Assembly (NCBI GenBank): GCA_013289605.1
Contig: JABCZS010000018.1
Location: 1 to 32,149 of the forward strand
From: Gammaproteobacteria bacterium
GTDB taxonomy: Bacteria > Pseudomonadota > Gammaproteobacteria > JABCZS01
Reading direction: 5' to 3'
Length of the DNA: 32,149 nt
The translations under genes and the position numbers were made by a program. Below, one piece after another: positions 15,119-21,921 of this stretch; position 1 is the first letter of the stretch; every line of letters begins with the position of its first letter. The notes below the pieces were generated by a model that was not told the origin of the DNA, searched no databases, and worked only from the letters and a program-made list of their open reading frames with translations.

Positions 15119-15580
15119 TTATTGTGACGTCAATCGCTTCCCCTGAGGTAAACGCAATATTTCTCGGTTGCCTTCATATTCTAAAACAATATAATCGGCT
15201 TCAATTTCCCGAATAATCGCACCTCCAGGTACGGTTTCACCTACGATATACACTTTATCAGAAGCATTCGGTGCGGTTATTACCGCAGCGCCTGCAGTTG
15301 AACTGGAGGCAGAGAATGTTCCCTTCAGGGTTAAATTAAGTCGGGTTTGCTGCATCAATCCTAATTTCGGAGACACACCAAATAACGGACTGGGTTTAAA
15401 TGCTTGGCTTTGTTCAGCCGCAACAACCTCTTCCTTAGTGGGCGTTTGCATGGGTTTCATGCTGACTTGAATAAGTTGTACCACAGAAATAATCAATAAA
15501 ATAATTAACACCACCACCACCGTTTTTATAATACGGGGTTGCTGTAGAGTAGTATGTACATCAATATTATTTAACATCAT
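15119..15580 (-). CDS. gspC: Type II secretion inner-membrane protein GspC, short form lacking PDZ domain
   Basis: About 153 residues, first gene of gspCDEFG. A membrane helix (TVVVVLIILLIISVVQLIQV) precedes a Pro-rich linker. The periplasmic homology region follows (SPLFGVSPK, TRLNLTLKGTFSA, SDKVYIVGETVPGGAIIREI, YIVLEYEGNREILRLP). The usual GspC has a further PDZ or coiled-coil domain of about 80-100 residues; here the protein ends right after the homology region. The homology region contacts GspD N0. The open frame extends upstream to a TTG at 15595; I prefer the ATG at 15580 (another ATG is at 15577), although no strong ribosome-binding site separates them. A promoter candidate lies at 15626-15654. 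Confidence 0.9.
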   Translation of the reverse strand: MMLNNIDVHTTLQQPRIIKTVVVVLIILLIISVVQLIQVSMKPMQTPTKEEVVAAEQSQAFKPSPLFGVSPKLGLMQQTRLNLTLKGTFSASSSTAGAAVITAPNASDKVYIVGETVPGGAIIREIEADYIVLEYEGNREILRLPQGKRLTSQ

Positions 15581-15625
15581 TTTAGGGTACGTCAATAAAC
15601 TGTCATCAGTGAACCAAATTCTTGT

Positions 15626-15654
15626 ATCATAGCAAATACTTCTGCTTAAAACAA
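15626..15654 (-). promoter_or_regulatory. Candidate promoter of gspCDEFG
   Basis: On the minus strand TTGTTT (15649-15654), a 17-bp spacer ending in TGC, and TATGAT (15626-15631) form a good extended -10 promoter. The transcript would start near 15619, about 40 bases before the gspC ATG and about 60 bases beyond the terminator of the upstream sRNA. Confidence 0.6.
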
Positions 15655-15681
15655 AAATTGTGTCTATAAAAAAATTTGGGA

Positions 15682-15817
15682 AAATAAAAAGGGCGACTAT
15701 GAGTCGCCCTCTGAGAAAACGTTGGACTATCCTTGTCCAACGAAATTAACGTCCAACGATCCTTGTTGAGCGTGAAGAGAACCCTGTGTGGAGTACAACC
15801 TACTTCCCTTCGGTATT
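15682..15817 (-). ncRNA. Probable CsrA/RsmA-sequestering small RNA (RsmY/Z or CsrB type)
   Basis: A minus-strand transcription unit of about 135 nt with a promoter (TTGCAA-N16-TATAGT, 15824-15851) and an intrinsic terminator, and no open reading frame. It holds two hairpins that both present AAGGAT in the loop: CAAC-AAGGATC-GTTG (15754-15768) and CGTTGGAC-AAGGATA-GTCCAACG (15720-15742). Both contain ACAAGGAU, matching the known CsrA selection motif RUACARGGAUGU apart from the end. Further GGA triplets occur near the 5' end (GGGAAG) and in the stems (TTGGAC). Such RNAs titrate CsrA and are activated by GacA/LetA/UvrY-type regulators. The family name is inferred from motif architecture. Confidence 0.75.
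15690..15710 (-). terminator. Intrinsic terminator of the CsrA-type sRNA
   Basis: Reading the minus strand, AGGGCGACT / AGTCGCCCT form a perfect 9-bp stem with loop CAT, followed by TTTTATTTT (15681-15689). It is strong and oriented to end the sRNA before the gspC promoter. Confidence 0.92.
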
Positions 15818-15823
15818 AAATTA

Positions 15824-15851
15824 ACTATAACAAGTATTTGCAAACTTGCAA
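15824..15851 (-). promoter_or_regulatory. Promoter of the CsrA-type sRNA
   Basis: TTGCAA (15846-15851), a 16-bp spacer and TATAGT (15824-15829) on the minus strand place the RNA start near 15817. An imperfect palindrome, TGAAACTTCT on the minus strand (15864-15873), lies about 50 bases upstream of the start. It loosely resembles LetA-type response-regulator sites; that resemblance is weak. Confidence 0.6.
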
Positions 15852-16046
15852 TGTGAAGTCACAAGAAGTTTCAACTGCTAAGTGCTTGTAAAATGGTAAA
15901 CCAGCCGTCTTATTTCGAAAAAATCAATTAGTTACGTCGTTTTCCTTGCGCTAAACATTAATTTAAAAAAATTAAAATAGTTTATTTCTTAAGGCAATTT
16001 GAGCAAATGCTTACAAATAATTCCGCTAATTGAACAACATTAATAT
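15852..16046. other. AT-rich intergenic stretch upstream of the sRNA
   Basis: About 195 bp between the sRNA promoter and the 3' end of fdxA. I see no open reading frame of note and no T-tailed hairpin. It may hold activator sites for the sRNA, but apart from the weak palindrome at 15864-15873 nothing stands out. Confidence 0.5.
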
Positions 16047-16370
16047 TCATTCTTCTAAAAATTCGCGCTTATTTGGGACGCCTTCCCATTCTTTAGCATC
16101 CAAAGGCGCCGGTTTCATTTGTGAAATAGTCGGCCATATTTTTGCTAAGCGCGCGTTGAGCGTCAAAAACTCGGCATCTTTTTGCGGCAAGTCATCCTCA
16201 GAAACAATGGCCTGCACCGGACATTCCGGCTCACACAAAGCACAGTCTATACATTCGTCGGGGTCGATAACCAGCATATTCGGCCCTTCCTTAAAACAAT
16301 CGACGGGACAAACTTCCACACAATCCATGTATTTGCAGCGAATACAATTTTCAGTGACGACAAAAGTCAT
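16047..16370 (-). CDS. fdxA: 7Fe ferredoxin FdxA
   Basis: A 107-residue protein, exactly the usual length, when started at the ATG at 16370 ([12 protein letters not shown]). The open frame continues upstream by 21 codons, but that part is not conserved-looking, and GAGGAAAAACAC directly precedes this ATG. The cysteine pattern fits FdxA/Azotobacter FdI: Cys9, 12, 17, 21, 25 then Cys40, 43, 46, 50, carrying one [3Fe-4S] and one [4Fe-4S] cluster. The C-terminal extension ([20 protein letters not shown], then DAKEWEGV) is also typical. It is a low-potential cytoplasmic electron carrier. It is divergent from the lysine-rich protein gene. Confidence 0.95.
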   Translation of the reverse strand: MTFVVTENCIRCKYMDCVEVCPVDCFKEGPNMLVIDPDECIDCALCEPECPVQAIVSEDDLPQKDAEFLTLNARLAKIWPTISQMKPAPLDAKEWEGVPNKREFLEE

Positions 16371-16426
16371 GTGTTTTTCCTCTTTAAAAGATAAAAAAAA
16401 TAATTTTTTTATTGAATAAAAATAGT

Positions 16427-16456
16427 TTACCACTAATAATTAGGAGTGTTTATAAT
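16427..16456 (+). promoter_or_regulatory. Candidate promoter for the lysine-rich protein gene
   Basis: A perfect TATAAT -10 box (16451-16456) has a weak TTACCA -35 box (16427-16432) at 18 bp. The leader would be about 85 bases and contains a short ATGCAT repeat pair (16471-16488). The -10 box is convincing; the -35 box is not. Confidence 0.5.
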
Positions 16457-16545
16457 TAAGTGGCTTCAAATGCATGAAAATGCATCTTAAAAGTCTACTA
16501 GGCAATGCTCAAGTTTAATTTTTCAAATATTTAGGGAGAATGTTT

Positions 16546-17229
16546 ATGGCTAAACCACGCAAAAAGACCGCTCGTAAAGCAACTCAATCACGCACCCCTG
16601 CACGCGCAATCAAACGTGGCAAGAAAGTAAGTGCAAAGCCTGCGAGCAAATCAAAAGGACAATTAAAAAGCATAGAAAAAGTTTTAGTGTCCAGCATGAA
16701 AAAAGCGCTTGATACCTGCAAACGTGATGCAAAAAAAGCAACCACCGAAGCAAGCCGTGCGGAAAAAAAGCATGCTGCTGCAGATAAGAAACATAATAGC
16801 GCCTTAGCTAAACAAGCCGGCATAGAAAAAAAGCTTGCGCTCAAAGACAGCAAACAAGCAAGAAAATCACTCAGCACCGTCAAGAAATCTATCCGTACCC
16901 ATGCAGCTGCATTAAAAAAATTAAAAGGACAAGCCGTTCTTCTTAATAAAGCTGCGCAAGAAGCTAAAATGCAAGAAGATAAGTATAAAGCTTTAACTCA
17001 ATTAGTTGCGCAATTTCATACCGATTGGAAAAAGAAAGCCCAAGCCGTTAAACCTGCCGCTGCTAAAATATCGGCTAATCCTCTCGAGAAGAAAGCAAGC
17101 CCCACTCCAGTAAAGAAAATCAATCGGACCCCGATTGGTAATGCGGGTACTCAAGGCAGCACAAACTCACCTTCTGAATTTAACAAGTCTTCGACTGAAC
17201 GTCCATTTGATGACGATTCATCATTCTAG
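16546..17229 (+). CDS. Lysine/alanine-rich histone-like protein with coiled coil
   Basis: About 227 residues. There are two candidate starts: an ATG at 16540 lies only one base after the AGGGAG ribosome-binding site (16533-16538), whereas the ATG at 16546 has the normal 7-base spacing, so the protein begins MAKPRKKTARKA. The first 40 residues are a basic tail rich in Lys, Arg, Ala, Ser and Thr, similar in style to bacterial histone H1-like (Hc1-type) proteins. Residues about 40-155 form a long helical, probably coiled-coil, region with many Lys and Ala (RAEKKHAAADKKHNSALAKQ). The C-terminus is Pro/Ser/Asn-rich and ends with an acidic DDDSSF. There is no signal peptide. DNA binding or nucleoid compaction is likely by composition only; no defined domain is seen. 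It is a single-gene unit closed by a strong terminator. Confidence 0.75.
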   Translation: MAKPRKKTARKATQSRTPARAIKRGKKVSAKPASKSKGQLKSIEKVLVSSMKKALDTCKRDAKKATTEASRAEKKHAAADKKHNSALAKQAGIEKKLALKDSKQARKSLSTVKKSIRTHAAALKKLKGQAVLLNKAAQEAKMQEDKYKALTQLVAQFHTDWKKKAQAVKPAAAKISANPLEKKASPTPVKKINRTPIGNAGTQGSTNSPSEFNKSSTERPFDDDSSF

Positions 17230-17263
17230 TTCATTGAATTAGTAATTAGGTGACAAAACGAAC

Positions 17264-17298
17264 TGCCCGCATACTTTAGCGTATGCGGGCATTTTTTT
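17264..17298 (+). terminator. Intrinsic terminator after the lysine-rich protein gene
   Basis: A perfect 11-bp stem TGCCCGCATAC (17264-17274) / GTATGCGGGCA (17281-17291) with loop TTTAGC is followed by seven T residues. It is a textbook terminator and could also shield the convergent xthA. Confidence 0.95.
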
Positions 17299-17325
17299 AT
17301 CTCATTTTTCCCGTAGAATGAGAGA

Positions 17326-18090
17326 TCAGCTACACGTTAATATCACAGGAGCATGATCCGAGGGTTGCGGCCAGGCGCGAGGAGCGATATCTATCCAACA
17401 TTTATTGACTGAGCGTACAAATTCAGCACTGCCTAACATTAAATCAATCCGTAAACCGCGATTGCCTTGAAATGCAAACGTGCGGTAATCCCACCAGGAA
17501 TAGGTTTGCAGAGGCTGTGGAAATAAGCGAAAACAATCCGCAAAACCAAGTGAGAAAATTTTAGTTAAGGCCTCACGCTCAGCGGGACTACATAAGACAC
17601 TATTTTGCCAAGCACGCGGATCATACACATCCTCATCATATGGCGCGATATTAAAATCTCCGACCACGACCACTTTTGGATACTGCGTTAAAGCCTGCTG
17701 TAAATAATCATGTAAATGCGCTAACCAGGTTAATTTATAATGATATTTATCCGAACCCACACTTTGACCATTCGGCACATAAATATTAACAACACGAATA
17801 TCATTGATGGTCGTCGCCAATAAACGTTTTTGTTCATCAGAAAATTCAGGAAACGTAGTTTCAACTGCACTACAAGCCGTGCGTGAGAGGACGGCTACAC
17901 CATTATAAGTTTTCTGTCCAGAAAACACGGCGTGATAACCCAGCTCCGTAAATTGCGCCAACGGAAAAGCCGCATCGATTTGTTTTAATTCTTGTAACGC
18001 CAAGACATCGGGCGTATGCAGACTCAGCCAATTAAGCACTTGGGGCAGACGCACCCGCAAAGAGTTCACATTCCAGCTCGCAATTTTCAT
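17326..18090 (-). CDS. xthA: Exodeoxyribonuclease III / AP endonuclease
   Basis: A 254-residue protein of the exonuclease-endonuclease-phosphatase family that cleaves at abasic sites and removes 3'-blocking groups in base excision repair. The start is the ATG at 18090 (MKIASWNVNSLRVRL), with GGGAG 6 bases ahead; the frame runs further upstream but would include the promoter. Catalytic motifs: Asn7 in SWNVNS, Glu34 in LALQELK, Tyr in VVNIYVPNG, Asp/Asn in VVVGDFNIAP, the DYRTFAFQGNRGLRIDLML segment, and the terminal SDHAPV. Length and motifs are intact. It is divergent from priA. Confidence 0.96.
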   Translation of the reverse strand: MKIASWNVNSLRVRLPQVLNWLSLHTPDVLALQELKQIDAAFPLAQFTELGYHAVFSGQKTYNGVAVLSRTACSAVETTFPEFSDEQKRLLATTINDIRVVNIYVPNGQSVGSDKYHYKLTWLAHLHDYLQQALTQYPKVVVVGDFNIAPYDEDVYDPRAWQNSVLCSPAEREALTKIFSLGFADCFRLFPQPLQTYSWWDYRTFAFQGNRGLRIDLMLGSAEFVRSVNKCWIDIAPRAWPQPSDHAPVILTCS

Positions 18091-18118
18091 AACCGCTCCC
18101 AAAGATAAAGCATGGTAC

Positions 18119-18147
18119 ACTATAAGATAGATTTGTCTTTCAATCAA
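18119..18147 (-). promoter_or_regulatory. Candidate xthA promoter
   Basis: TTGATT (18142-18147), a 17-bp spacer and TATAGT (18119-18124) lie on the minus strand 29 bp before the xthA ATG at 18090. This supports choosing that ATG over upstream in-frame codons. Confidence 0.55.
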
Positions 18148-18162
18148 AAAATTATTTGACGC

Positions 18163-20148
18163 ATGAACACACAGCCATCACCTTCTATACTGCGGATTGC
18201 CTTACCGGTACCGCTGCGCAAAACATTTGATTATTTGCCCAGCGCACACATGCCACTATTGCAAGTGGGGATGCGCGTGCTGGTGCCGTTTGGACGTAGG
18301 CGCCTGGTGGGGATTTTAATTGAAGTGGCGCAGGAGACGACCTGTGCACCCGATAAATTAAAACCCATCATTGCGGTGCTAGATGAGACCGCGCTCTTTC
18401 CGCCTTTAATTTTTAAATTATGCCTTTGGGCCAGTCACTATTATCATTATCCTTTAGGTGAAGTCTTTAGTGCGGCGATGCCCACCCAATTACGACAAGG
18501 AAAAACACCTAAGACACCGGATAAAGGCACCATCCCCGCACACACTGCATTACATTTAACCCTCAATGCGGAACAGGACGCGGCGCTTAAGGAAATAAAT
18601 AATGCACAAGGTTTTAAACCCTTTCTACTTGAAGGGATCACCGGCAGTGGCAAAACTGAAGTGTATTTACAAGCCATCGCGCGCATGATCCAGCAGAACC
18701 AGCAAGTGTTGGTTTTAATTCCTGAAATCAATCTGACCCCACAAACCGTTTCCCGCTTTACGGCACGCTTTAAAGTGCCTATCGTGGTGTTGCATTCTAA
18801 TTTGGGCGATAAAGATCGTGCCATCGCTTGGCAGAGCGCAGCCCTTGGGATTGCGCTGATTGTCATCGGCACACGCTCGGCGATTTTCACGCCATTGCCA
18901 CACTTAAAATTAATTATTATTGATGAGGAACATGATCTCTCATTTAAACAACAAGACGGTTTTCGCTATTGTGCGCGGGATCTCGCGCTAAAGCGCGCGC
19001 AACTGGAAGCCTGTCCGATTATTTTAGGATCCGCAACCCCATCATTTGAAAGTCTACAAAATGCACGCATGGGACGCTTCCAGCACTTAATGATAACCCT
19101 GCGTGCAGGAAATGCGCAATTGCCCAGCTTTGATATCATCGATATCCGCAAACAAAAATTACAACAAGGCTTATCGCCGTTGTTGTTAAAAAAAATGCAG
19201 TATCATCTTGAGCAAGGCAATCAAGTGTTAGTATTTATTAATCGTAGAGGGTATGCACCGACACTGATTTGTCATGATTGCGGCTGGGTCGCGGAATGCA
19301 CGCATTGTGATGCTCGCTTAACGTATCATAAAATTAAAAATACGCTTTTTTGTCATCATTGCGATCAACAAACCCGTGTACCCACGCATTGTGTCTGCGG
19401 CAGCACCGATATTGTCCCCTTAGGGCAAGGCACGCAACGCATAGAAGCGTGGTTAAATGATCATCTGCCTAATTATAAAACAGTACGAATAGATAGAGAC
19501 AGCACCCGCGGTAAGAATAAATTACCGCAGATGTTGGAAGCAGTACAACAAGGCGAATATCAAATTTTAGTCGGCACCCAAATGTTGGCCAAGGGGCATC
19601 ATTTTCCACGCGTGACATTGGTCGCGATTTTAGATGCGGATCAAGGTTTACTGAGCGCTGATTTTCGCGCAGCCGAGCGTTTAGGGCAGTTAATTATTCA
19701 AGTGGCAGGACGCGCGGGACGAGCCAGTCTTGCAGGCACTGTCGCGATTCAAACCCATCATCCGGATCATCCATTGCTTTTGCAGCTGATACAACAGGGT
19801 TATCATACGTTTGCAGAAACGGCGTTGGAAGAACGTTTGCAGGCAGGGTTACCGCCTTTTAGTTATATGGCGCTGCTGCGCGCCGAATCGGTATTAGAGG
19901 AAGATCCCATTACCTTTTTGCAACAGGCGCGCGCATTGATTAGCGAACCCACGCTTGTGCAAATTTTAGGCCCCATACCTGCGCCCATGCAGCGCAAGCA
20001 AGGTCATTACCGCGCGCATTTATTATTGCAAGCGAAAACCCGAGGTGATTTACAACGATTATTGACGGTTTGGCTGCTGCAAGTGGAAACGTTAACGCAC
20101 AAAGGCCTGCGTTGGTCTGTGGATATCGATCCGCAATCGCTTAGTTAA
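18163..20148 (+). CDS. priA: Primosomal helicase PriA, lacking the winged-helix region
   Basis: 661 residues. PriA reloads the replisome at collapsed forks. An N-terminal 3'-DNA-binding domain (1-108, with VPLRKTFDYLP, VGMRVLVPFGRRRLVGI, YYHYPLGEVFSAAMPTQLRQG) is followed almost at once by the helicase core: LNAEQDAAL, Walker A GITGSGKTEVY (about 158-168), IIDEEHDLSFKQQ, LGSATPSFES. The zinc region is CHDCGWVAECTHC...CHHC...CVCGS. Helicase motifs V-VI follow (QILVGTQMLAKGHHFP; QVAGRAGRA). In E. coli PriA (about 732 residues) the Walker lysine is Lys230; here it is Lys164, so about 66 residues are missing exactly where the winged-helix domain lies. No strong ribosome-binding site is seen before the ATG. 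Confidence 0.96.
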   Translation: MNTQPSPSILRIALPVPLRKTFDYLPSAHMPLLQVGMRVLVPFGRRRLVGILIEVAQETTCAPDKLKPIIAVLDETALFPPLIFKLCLWASHYYHYPLGEVFSAAMPTQLRQGKTPKTPDKGTIPAHTALHLTLNAEQDAALKEINNAQGFKPFLLEGITGSGKTEVYLQAIARMIQQNQQVLVLIPEINLTPQTVSRFTARFKVPIVVLHSNLGDKDRAIAWQSAALGIALIVIGTRSAIFTPLPHLKLIIIDEEHDLSFKQQDGFRYCARDLALKRAQLEACPIILGSATPSFESLQNARMGRFQHLMITLRAGNAQLPSFDIIDIRKQKLQQGLSPLLLKKMQYHLEQGNQVLVFINRRGYAPTLICHDCGWVAECTHCDARLTYHKIKNTLFCHHCDQQTRVPTHCVCGSTDIVPLGQGTQRIEAWLNDHLPNYKTVRIDRDSTRGKNKLPQMLEAVQQGEYQILVGTQMLAKGHHFPRVTLVAILDADQGLLSADFRAAERLGQLIIQVAGRAGRASLAGTVAIQTHHPDHPLLLQLIQQGYHTFAETALEERLQAGLPPFSYMALLRAESVLEEDPITFLQQARALISEPTLVQILGPIPAPMQRKQGHYRAHLLLQAKTRGDLQRLLTVWLLQVETLTHKGLRWSVDIDPQSLS

Positions 20149-20719
20149 CGCACATGATTTGTGCACGGCGCAAAGTCCCTTTAGGGCGATATTCATAGGC
20201 TTGAAAACACACATACGCTTGTTCAATTAATGCCATGGCTTGTGTGCTTAAATACGCTTGACATTCATAGTGCGCCGCTTCGTATAATTTCACCCACTCG
20301 AGTGATTCTACGACGAGTTGTGGATAATAAGTGCGCAATAAATTAATTTCTAATGCTAAACGATTGGCACGAAATTGATAATATTTTTCATAATCTTCTT
20401 CAACAAACAATTCTTGCTCTAAGGCTGCAATTAATTTATCACGCAGTTGCCGTGAATAAGATGCAAACGGTTTTGTTTGTTTTGCATTGAGTTCTTCTGC
20501 TTGAAAGTGATAAAGATTAATAAAAAAACTAAGGCATTTGAGATCTTGATACACAGGATCTGCGATGAGGATAGAAAATAAATGTTTCTCAAGTAAAGGA
20601 TATAAACGTTTTTTATGCTGCTGTCCTTTTTCTTCGCACAAGTAAGCATACAGATTCATAAAGATGTGATAATTTTTGAACACTGTATAAGAACGGTTGA
20701 GTGTTATCTGTGCATCCAT
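20141..20719 (-). CDS. Hypothetical helical protein, 192 residues
   Basis: I do not recognise the family. The protein looks all-helical and is rich in Tyr, Leu, Gln and Glu (YTVFKNYHIFMNLYAYLCEE, LLEKHLFSILIADPVYQDL, LIAALEQELFVEEDYEKYYQ, YECQAYLSTQAMALIEQAYV). It has no signal peptide or membrane segment. The ATG at 20719 is preferred, with GGAAGA about 9 bases ahead; a TTG two codons upstream is also in frame. The 3' end overlaps the priA stop by 8 bp on the opposite strand. It is the only gene between priA and the repeat-rich region; no partner is apparent. Confidence 0.7.
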   Translation of the reverse strand: MDAQITLNRSYTVFKNYHIFMNLYAYLCEEKGQQHKKRLYPLLEKHLFSILIADPVYQDLKCLSFFINLYHFQAEELNAKQTKPFASYSRQLRDKLIAALEQELFVEEDYEKYYQFRANRLALEINLLRTYYPQLVVESLEWVKLYEAAHYECQAYLSTQAMALIEQAYVCFQAYEYRPKGTLRRAQIMCVN

Positions 20720-20933
20720 GCGCAAAAATCTTCCAATGGTTGAGTTTAAATAAAGATCCTATGGGGTATAATACCATTGTGGTTCTTTATTGCAAGTTTT
20801 TTAATAAAATATTATTGTCAGCGTCATTAACGGTTTGTGAAATGTAGCTAGCCGATTTGCTTGTGAATGTGTGTGTGAGTAAAATTTTTACATTGATTAA
20901 ATGCAGTGCATTAGTAGGTCCTTGAATGTGGCC

Positions 20934-21009
20934 CCACAAATAGTCTGACCAGTATTTTATACTCAGGGCTGGCGCAATTCGCATAAAATACTGGTCAGAC
21001 TATTTGTGG
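20934..21009. repeat. Palindromic element copy 2 (27-bp perfect arms, inverted core loop)
   Basis: The arms 20934-20960 and 20983-21009 are perfectly complementary over 27 bp. The 22-nt loop (20961-20982) is the exact reverse complement of the loop in copy 1 at 3590-3611, and the adjacent TATTTTAT/ATAAAATA is the same. The outer CAAATAGTCTG is shared, but the intervening 4 bp differ (ACCA here, GGAG in copy 1) and are changed on both arms. Confidence 0.92.
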
Positions 21010-21097
21010 AGCATTTTATCCGGATATAATTCTTTTTAGGACTGCTTTTATGTGATTAGCTATCCTGCCCCTTAACTAGCATCCCATGCATACGCTG

Positions 21098-21336
21098 CAT
21101 CCCTGTAAAGCTACGGTGTCGTTGACAGAAGGGGTTCTTTAGACCGTCATCCCCGCGAACGCGGGGATCCAGAAACCTGATAAATACACAGAAACTCTGA
21201 TCTTGAATAGACTCTGGATCCCCGCGTTCGCGGGGATGACGGTCTAAAGAACAAGTTCTACAATTCCCTCAACAATGACGGTCTAAGAACCTATTCTGCA
21301 ATTCCCTCAACGTACACCGTAACCTTTACTGGGATG
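21098..21336. repeat. Foldback (long inverted repeat) element of about 239 bp
   Basis: The core has two perfect 40-bp inverted arms, 21134-21173 and 21213-21252, around a 39-bp spacer. Each arm carries the internal palindrome CCCCGCGAACGCGGGG. Imperfect outer arms extend this: 21098-21125 (CATCCCTGTAAAGCTACGGT...) matches the reverse complement of 21307-21336. Between the core and the right outer arm is an imperfect tandem duplication of a 38-39-bp unit (21235-21273 and 21274-21311). No coding capacity is seen; it looks like a non-autonomous mobile or foldback element. Confidence 0.85.
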
Positions 21337-21381
21337 ACAGGGGCTCGATTCAGGTAGCGGTTAGGTGAGGGTCAAAAAAAC

Positions 21382-21409
21382 TTGACATCTCAACTTAATT
21401 TTGTAATCA
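21382..21409 (+). promoter_or_regulatory. Candidate promoter of the frameshifted membrane-protein gene
   Basis: A perfect TTGACA (21382-21387), a 16-bp spacer and TAATCA (21404-21409) are present. The leader to the ATG at 21565 would be about 150 bases and includes the ribosome-binding-site hairpin at 21511-21557. Confidence 0.4.
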
Positions 21410-21510
21410 TTAAAAATTGCTTGGATAAGGTGTGTATTATGATGTCATTATTAAATCACCCTAAATTACCCCTCTTCATATCTGTTGTGAGCGCCTTTGC
21501 TCGACGATAA

Positions 21511-21557
21511 CTCTCTGATTTTTATAGAAAATCAACATCCAAGCCTAATTCAGAGAG
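21511..21557 (+). promoter_or_regulatory. Leader hairpin that pairs with the ribosome-binding site
   Basis: CTCTCTGA (21511-21518) is complementary to TCAGAGAG (21550-21557), which overlaps the only ribosome-binding-site-like sequence (AGAGAGAGA, 21552-21560) 5 bases before the ATG at 21565. Inside lies a second small hairpin, GATTTT-TATAG-AAAATC (21517-21533), which would compete for two bases. Pairing is seen in the sequence; control of translation is inference. Confidence 0.45.
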
Positions 21558-21564
21558 AGACATT

Positions 21565-21921
21565 ATGATTATTACCGCAATTCAGAAAACTATCCAAGGA
21601 TTGAAAGAACCCTTACAGGGCCATACTTCAAGCTTTCTTCTTGAGGAATTAGACTCTGTACTAAGCGCCTTACAAGGACAAAAAGTCGAAGATGAGACAA
21701 CTACGCAAAAATCCGTAACTCTTGCCTTATTTGGCCAAGCACTCGGTTTACAGCAAGCCTCGACGCTTGCCCTAATCAATCAACTTGAGGATCAACAAAA
21801 ACAAGCCTTAGCACTCTGGCTGTTCTATATTTTCCTCTATCAGCTACAAATCTCTGATAATGCTAAATTCAATGCAGTAGTCACTGCTAGGGGGTATCTT
21901 CGCATCGGCTATACCCGATAA
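21565..21921 (+). CDS. N-terminal fragment of a frameshifted multi-pass membrane protein
   Basis: 118 codons ending at a TAA at 21919-21921. The first 105 or so residues are soluble and helical (MIITAIQKTIQGLKEPLQG, SSFLLEELDSVLSALQGQK, and a hydrophobic ALALWLFYIFLYQLQI). The last 12 residues after VVTA read out of frame. At the G5 run (21890-21894), removal of one G joins this frame to the long downstream frame, giving GIFASAIPDNTPLNLNQIAV and an uninterrupted protein of about 552 residues. It is therefore the 5' part of one gene carrying a +1 error or a recent inactivating indel. I do not recognise the family. Confidence 0.6.
   Translation: MIITAIQKTIQGLKEPLQGHTSSFLLEELDSVLSALQGQKVEDETTTQKSVTLALFGQALGLQQASTLALINQLEDQQKQALALWLFYIFLYQLQISDNAKFNAVVTARGYLRIGYTR

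Larger units (their letters stand above)
20726..21564. other. Repeat-rich region with no convincing gene
   Basis: About 840 bp without a supported coding gene. It contains a copy of the palindromic element (20934-21009), a 239-bp foldback element (21098-21336) and the leader of the next gene. A 65-codon open frame at 20787-20984 on the minus strand starts inside the palindrome and is probably chance. Confidence 0.7.

Noticed and set aside
16371-16433. 21-codon upstream extension of fdxA
   Set aside because: The shorter product has the exact FdxA length and a ribosome-binding site; the extension is an AT-rich leader.
18091-18147. Upstream extension of xthA
   Set aside because: It contains the probable promoter; the ATG at 18090 with GGGAG gives the canonical MKIASWN start.
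20787-20984. Minus-strand open frame of 65 codons
   Set aside because: Its start and first residues come from the palindromic repeat loop and arm, there is no ribosome-binding site, and composition is not protein-like.
21134-21252. CRISPR-like repeat (GCGGGGAT-type palindromes)
   Set aside because: Only two copies in inverted orientation around one spacer, no regular array and no cas genes; fits a foldback element.
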